Below, in pieces: positions 61,030-64,000 of a DNA stretch of 64,000 nt. The notes beneath the pieces are model-generated. The model was not told the origin of the DNA, searched no databases, and worked only from the letters and a program-made list of their open reading frames with translations. This stretch comes from Halopiger xanaduensis SH-6 (lineage in GTDB: Archaea; Halobacteriota; Halobacteria; Halobacteriales; Natrialbaceae), in the NCBI RefSeq assembly GCF_000217715.1, contig NC_015666.1, positions 3,174,270 through 3,238,269 of the forward strand, written 5' to 3'. Both the position numbers and the translations under genes were made by a program. Position 1 is the stretch's first letter, and every line of letters begins with the position of its first letter.

Positions 61030-62349
61030 ATGAAGACTCGAACGCAGCCGACCCACGATATCGAACCGGAGACGGATGCGGATCTCGCCTCGTTCTGGCG
61101 CCACGCCTTTACCTCGCTTGTCGAGACGTTTCCCGAACCGGCCTTTATCGTCGACGAAGGCGGATACATCACGGACTGGAACGCCGGCGCGGAGGGGCTC
61201 ACCGGCTACCCGTCCGAGCAGGTCGTCGGCCAGCACGCCTACGACGTCTTCGGAACGGAAGGACAGGACGAAACGCTCGCCGAGGAGGTTCTCCGAACCG
61301 GCCGGGTCATCCGCGAGGAGGAGATCCGGTCCGCAGAAACGGCCGACGGCGAGCTGGCGCACGCGCGAGCGCTCGGGGTGCCGATCACGACGCCGGACGG
61401 CGACGTCGTCGGTGCCGTCGAGGTTCTCACGCGTGTCACGACGCTCGTCGAACAACAGGAGCAGATCCGACACCTCCAGGAGCAGATGAGCGACGAGGTC
61501 GAAGGCGCCGTCGACGAACTCCAGGCGTCGACGACGGACGTCGCTGAAAACTCCCAAGAAATCAGCGATCTCGCTGCGGACCAGTCCGAGAGCCTCGGAG
61601 ACGTTCAGGACGAAGTATCGACGTTCAGCGCGACCGTCGAGGAGATTGCCTCCAGCGCGGAGGAGGTCAGCAGCCAGAGCGAACAGGCGCGCACCCTCTC
61701 CGAGGAGTCGGTCGAGACGGCTCAGGACACGCTCGAGGCGATGGACGACGTCGCCGCGGAGGCGGACGACGTCGCCGCGGACGCGACGAAGTTAGCCGAG
61801 CGGATCGACGAGATCGACGACATCGTCGAGGTTATCAACGACATCGCCGATCAGACCAATCTCCTGGCGCTCAACGCGAACATCGAGGCGGCCCACAGCG
61901 ACGCCTCGAGCGACGGGTTCGCCGTCGTCGCGAACGAGATCAAGAGCCTCGCGGAACAGTCGAAGGAGCGTGCCGACGAGATCGAACGGATCGTCACGGA
62001 GGTTCGCGAAACCACGCTCGAGACGGTCGATAGCGTGGAGGCGACCAACGAAGAGATCGGGAGCGTCGTCACCGACATCGAGACCGTCGTAGAGAACCAG
62101 CGGGAGATTCTCGACGCCATCGAGGACACCGATCAGGGTATCGCCGAGATCGCGACCGCGACCGACCAACAGGCCGCGAGTGCGGAGGAGATCGCGACGA
62201 TGGTCGATTCGGTCGCCGAGCGCGGGGACGAGGTGGCGGACTCGGTGCAGGACGTCGCCGCCGCGACCGAACAGCAGACGGCGATGGTCGAAAACATCGA
62301 AGCGAGCATCGAGTCCCTCGAGCGGGACATCGAGGACGTCCTCGACTGA
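61030..62349 (+). CDS. Soluble methyl-accepting transducer with PAS domain
   Basis: 439 residues. Residues about 28-140 are a PAS sensor (FPEPAFIVDEGGYITDWNAGAEGLTGYPSEQVVG). The rest is a long helical signalling domain with a canonical hairpin tip: IADQTNLLALNANIEAA and GFAVVANEIKSLAEQSKERADEI. No transmembrane segment is present, so it should be a cytoplasmic transducer that feeds CheA/CheW. The ligand could be redox, light or a metabolite (PAS cofactor unknown). Methylation-type Glu/Gln-rich helices flank the tip. No chemotaxis partner is adjacent. Confidence 0.93.
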   Translation: MKTRTQPTHDIEPETDADLASFWRHAFTSLVETFPEPAFIVDEGGYITDWNAGAEGLTGYPSEQVVGQHAYDVFGTEGQDETLAEEVLRTGRVIREEEIRSAETADGELAHARALGVPITTPDGDVVGAVEVLTRVTTLVEQQEQIRHLQEQMSDEVEGAVDELQASTTDVAENSQEISDLAADQSESLGDVQDEVSTFSATVEEIASSAEEVSSQSEQARTLSEESVETAQDTLEAMDDVAAEADDVAADATKLAERIDEIDDIVEVINDIADQTNLLALNANIEAAHSDASSDGFAVVANEIKSLAEQSKERADEIERIVTEVRETTLETVDSVEATNEEIGSVVTDIETVVENQREILDAIEDTDQGIAEIATATDQQAASAEEIATMVDSVAERGDEVADSVQDVAAATEQQTAMVENIEASIESLERDIEDVLD

Positions 62350-62393
62350 CCTCGCTCGGCCTTTGAGGATCGCAGACCGCTGGCCGGAACCGG

Positions 62394-63254
62394 TCAGTCG
62401 AGGTAGTCGCCGGCCAGCAGGTCGACGCGCTCTCGGGTCTCTTCCGGGATCGCGTCCGCAGGCGTGTTGATCGTCCCTTCGAGGGCCGACCAGGCCTTAC
62501 TTTCGAAGTCCTCGGGCATCGTTCGGATGGCGTGCTCGACGACCTCGTTGATCGCGTCCTGGTTCGCTTCGGCGTTCGCGAGGACTTCCTCGAGCGTGAC
62601 CTCGTTGTCCTCTTTCCAGACGTCGTAGTCGGTAACGCCGGCGACGGTGGCGTAGCTCAGTTCGGCCTCGCGGGCGAGTTTGGCCTCCGGGATGGCGGTC
62701 ATGCCGACGATGTCCCAGCCCTGATCGCGGTAGAATTCGCTCTCCGCGCGGGTGGAGTACTGCGGCCCCTCGATGCAGACGTAGGTGCCGCCCTCCTCGG
62801 TCTTCGTGCCGTCGTCGGTGGCCTCGGCCGCGGCGTTCGAGAGGTGATCGACCATCGCAGGACAGTAGGGGTCGGCAAAGCCCATGTGGACGACCATGCC
62901 GTCGCCGAAGAACGACGGCGAGCGGTGTTTGGTGCGGTCGAAGATCTGGTCGGGGACGACCAGCGTCCGCGGGGGCAGGTCCTCGCGGAGGCTGCCGACC
63001 GCGTTCGTCGCGATGACGCGGTCGACGCCGACGGACTTGAGCGCGTAGATGTTCGCTCGGTACGAGGCGTCGGTCGGCGCGTGCTGGTGGTCCTCGCCGT
63101 GGCGCGGCAGGAAGGCGACCTCCTTCCCGGCGAGTTCGCCGAGCGTCACCGCGTCGCTGGGTTCGCCGTAGGGCGTCGATACCTCCTCTTTCCGGGTGTT
63201 CTCGAGGGGCAGCGCTTCGTAGATGCCGCTGCCGCCGATGACTCCGATCGTCAT
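62394..63254 (-). CDS. mtnP: S-methyl-5'-thioadenosine phosphorylase
   Basis: 286 residues, purine nucleoside phosphorylase family. Cleaves methylthioadenosine with phosphate for methionine salvage. N-terminus IGVIGGSGIYEALP; PRHGEDHQHAPTDASYRANIYALKSVGV with the phosphate-binding RHG; GTYVCIEGPQYSTRAES, and VGMTAIPEAKLAREAELSY, where the Met-Thr and later Asp (TDYDVW) recognise ribose and adenine. A TATA box (AAATATC region 63278-63286) 28 bp upstream supports the start. Confidence 0.95.
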   Translation of the reverse strand: MTIGVIGGSGIYEALPLENTRKEEVSTPYGEPSDAVTLGELAGKEVAFLPRHGEDHQHAPTDASYRANIYALKSVGVDRVIATNAVGSLREDLPPRTLVVPDQIFDRTKHRSPSFFGDGMVVHMGFADPYCPAMVDHLSNAAAEATDDGTKTEEGGTYVCIEGPQYSTRAESEFYRDQGWDIVGMTAIPEAKLAREAELSYATVAGVTDYDVWKEDNEVTLEEVLANAEANQDAINEVVEHAIRTMPEDFESKAWSALEGTINTPADAIPEETRERVDLLAGDYLD

Positions 63255-63277
63255 GCTTGCTAGTGGGTCGGCCGGGA

Positions 63278-63286
63278 TTCAAATAT
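63278..63286 (-). promoter_or_regulatory. TATA box for mtnP
   Basis: Minus-strand GATATTTGA is centred 28 bp before the ATG at 63254. Confidence 0.6.
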
Positions 63287-63330
63287 CGGCCGATTCGAAC
63301 GCCGTTCTCGAGTGGCGACTGTCGATTCCT

Positions 63331-63340
63331 CCTTATTATT
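63331..63340 (+). promoter_or_regulatory. TATA box for the MATE transporter
   Basis: CCTTATTATT lies about 63 bp before the ATG at 63398, giving a leader of about 35 nt. Confidence 0.45.
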
Positions 63341-63397
63341 GTGCATCGATACCACATCTCACGAGCGGTCAAGTGCTCGGCTCGAGAGGATACGGGT

Positions 63398-64000
63398 ATG
63401 TCGTCCGGTGGAGTATCGGACGAGGGAAATCTGACCGACGGCTCCCTCGTCCGACCGATGTTCGAGTTGGCGTGGCCGCTGGTCGTCATTCAGTTGTTGC
63501 AGGTCGCGTACAACGTCGGCGACACCTTCTGGCTCGGCGCGCTGTCGCCCGACGCCGTCGGCGCGATCAGCCTCGCCTTTCCCCTCCTCTTCTTGCTGAT
63601 CGCGGTCGGGGGCGGCTTCACGACCGCCGGTGCGATCCTGGTCGCTCAGCACACCGGCGCCGAAAGCGGCGAGGGCGGGCTGATCGCCGGACAGACGATC
63701 TCGTTCGTCTCGCTGGTCGCGATCGGACTCGGCCTGCTCGGCTATATTGCGACCGAGCCGATGCTCTCGGTCCTGCCCGCGGACGCCGATACGCAGGCCG
63801 AGATCATCCCGCTGGCCGCGGAGTACCTGCAGATCTTCTTCCTCGGCCTGCCGTTCGTCTTCGGCTTCTTCGTGTTCGTCTCGCTCATGCGGGGCTACGG
63901 CAACACGTACGCGCCGATGCGCGTGATGTTCGTCAGCGTCCTGATCAACGTCGTCATCGACCCGCTGCTTATCTTCGGCGTCGGCCCGCTGCCGCACCTC
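63398..64000 (+). CDS. MATE family efflux transporter (3' end outside window)
   Basis: 201 residues to the window edge and still open. After a polar 20-residue start, several hydrophobic helices carry the MATE hallmark PMFELAWPLVVIQLLQVAYNVGDTFWLGALSPDAVGAIS and then GGGFTTAGAILVAQHTGA. FLGLPFVFGFFVFVSLMRGYGNT marks the fifth helix. It exports cationic compounds or drugs using Na+ or H+. The ATG at 63398 has a TATA element upstream. Confidence 0.9.
   Translation, partial: MSSGGVSDEGNLTDGSLVRPMFELAWPLVVIQLLQVAYNVGDTFWLGALSPDAVGAISLAFPLLFLLIAVGGGFTTAGAILVAQHTGAESGEGGLIAGQTISFVSLVAIGLGLLGYIATEPMLSVLPADADTQAEIIPLAAEYLQIFFLGLPFVFGFFVFVSLMRGYGNTYAPMRVMFVSVLINVVIDPLLIFGVGPLPHL

Noticed and set aside
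60431-61030. Minus-strand frame starting with TTG whose first 50 residues look protein-like
   Set aside because: It overlaps the transducer promoter and the zinc-ribbon gene, turns into shadow composition after about 60 codons, and has no promoter. A decayed fragment cannot be excluded.

Overview
The window is a high-GC chromosomal segment from an extremely halophilic archaeon (class Halobacteria; my guess is Natrialbaceae, which is inference). The support is the strongly acidic proteins (Asp/Glu-rich, few Lys), TATA boxes about 27-30 bp upstream of many start codons with no Shine-Dalgarno (leaderless transcripts), twin-arginine rather than Sec signals, an archaeosortase, a haloarchaeal-type soluble chemotaxis transducer, a Nuo operon without nuoEFG, and an archaeal mevalonate-pathway decarboxylase. 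I recognise no tRNA, rRNA, CRISPR array, insertion sequence or prophage. Most of the window looks like core chromosome.

Layout. 1-3.1 kb: purine genes (a CBS-less IMP dehydrogenase/GMP reductase family enzyme cut by the window edge, then purK-purE). 3.3-13.9 kb: an eleven-gene respiratory complex I operon (nuoA, B, CD, H, I, J1, J2, K, L, M, N) with overlapping or closely spaced junctions. 14-20.6 kb: a TrkA-N/DHH protein, a 41-residue zinc-finger protein, a CBS-ParB protein, acetyl-CoA synthetase, a two-repeat unknown protein and an isoprenyl diphosphate synthase. 20.8-26.2 kb: an M28 peptidase, a degenerate NAD kinase homologue, endonuclease III, mevalonate-pathway decarboxylase and an acidic membrane-anchored protein. 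26.4-29.6 kb: carB. 30-35.6 kb: several haloarchaeal unknowns, a methyltransferase, an aldo/keto reductase, archaeosortase A and a metallophosphoesterase. 35.6-44.9 kb: an accessory-looking redox region with an FAD amine oxidase-like protein, a Tat-dependent two-subunit GMC dehydrogenase, two metallo-beta-lactamase-fold hydrolases, a CcdA-like protein with a Tat lipoprotein thioredoxin, and small membrane proteins. 45-48.5 kb: gatB and a dicarboxylate/cation symporter. 48.7-52.3 kb: a phosphonate/phosphate-type ABC importer (phnD-phnC-phnE-phnE) with a 30-bp inverted repeat upstream. 52.5-54.6 kb: a second AMP-forming acyl-CoA ligase carrying a palindromic in-frame insertion. 54.8-59.9 kb: a coiled-coil protein, smc and scpA. 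60-64 kb: a start-less ORF, a membrane zinc-ribbon protein, a PAS-containing soluble transducer, mtnP and the start of a MATE transporter.

How the parts fit together. Complex I without a NADH-input module, acetyl-CoA synthetase and the exported GMC dehydrogenase point to aerobic respiratory growth on organic substrates. The decarboxylase and the prenyl synthase belong to archaeal lipid synthesis. SMC-ScpA serves chromosome organisation. No single large unknown gene cassette stands out. The most interesting items are local: the palindromic element inside the acyl-CoA ligase gene, the operator-like inverted repeat before phnD, the start-less leaderless ORF near 60.2 kb, the NAD kinase homologue without its GGDG motif, the Tat hitch-hiking GMC dehydrogenase pair, and two very small proteins of 41 and 44 residues.
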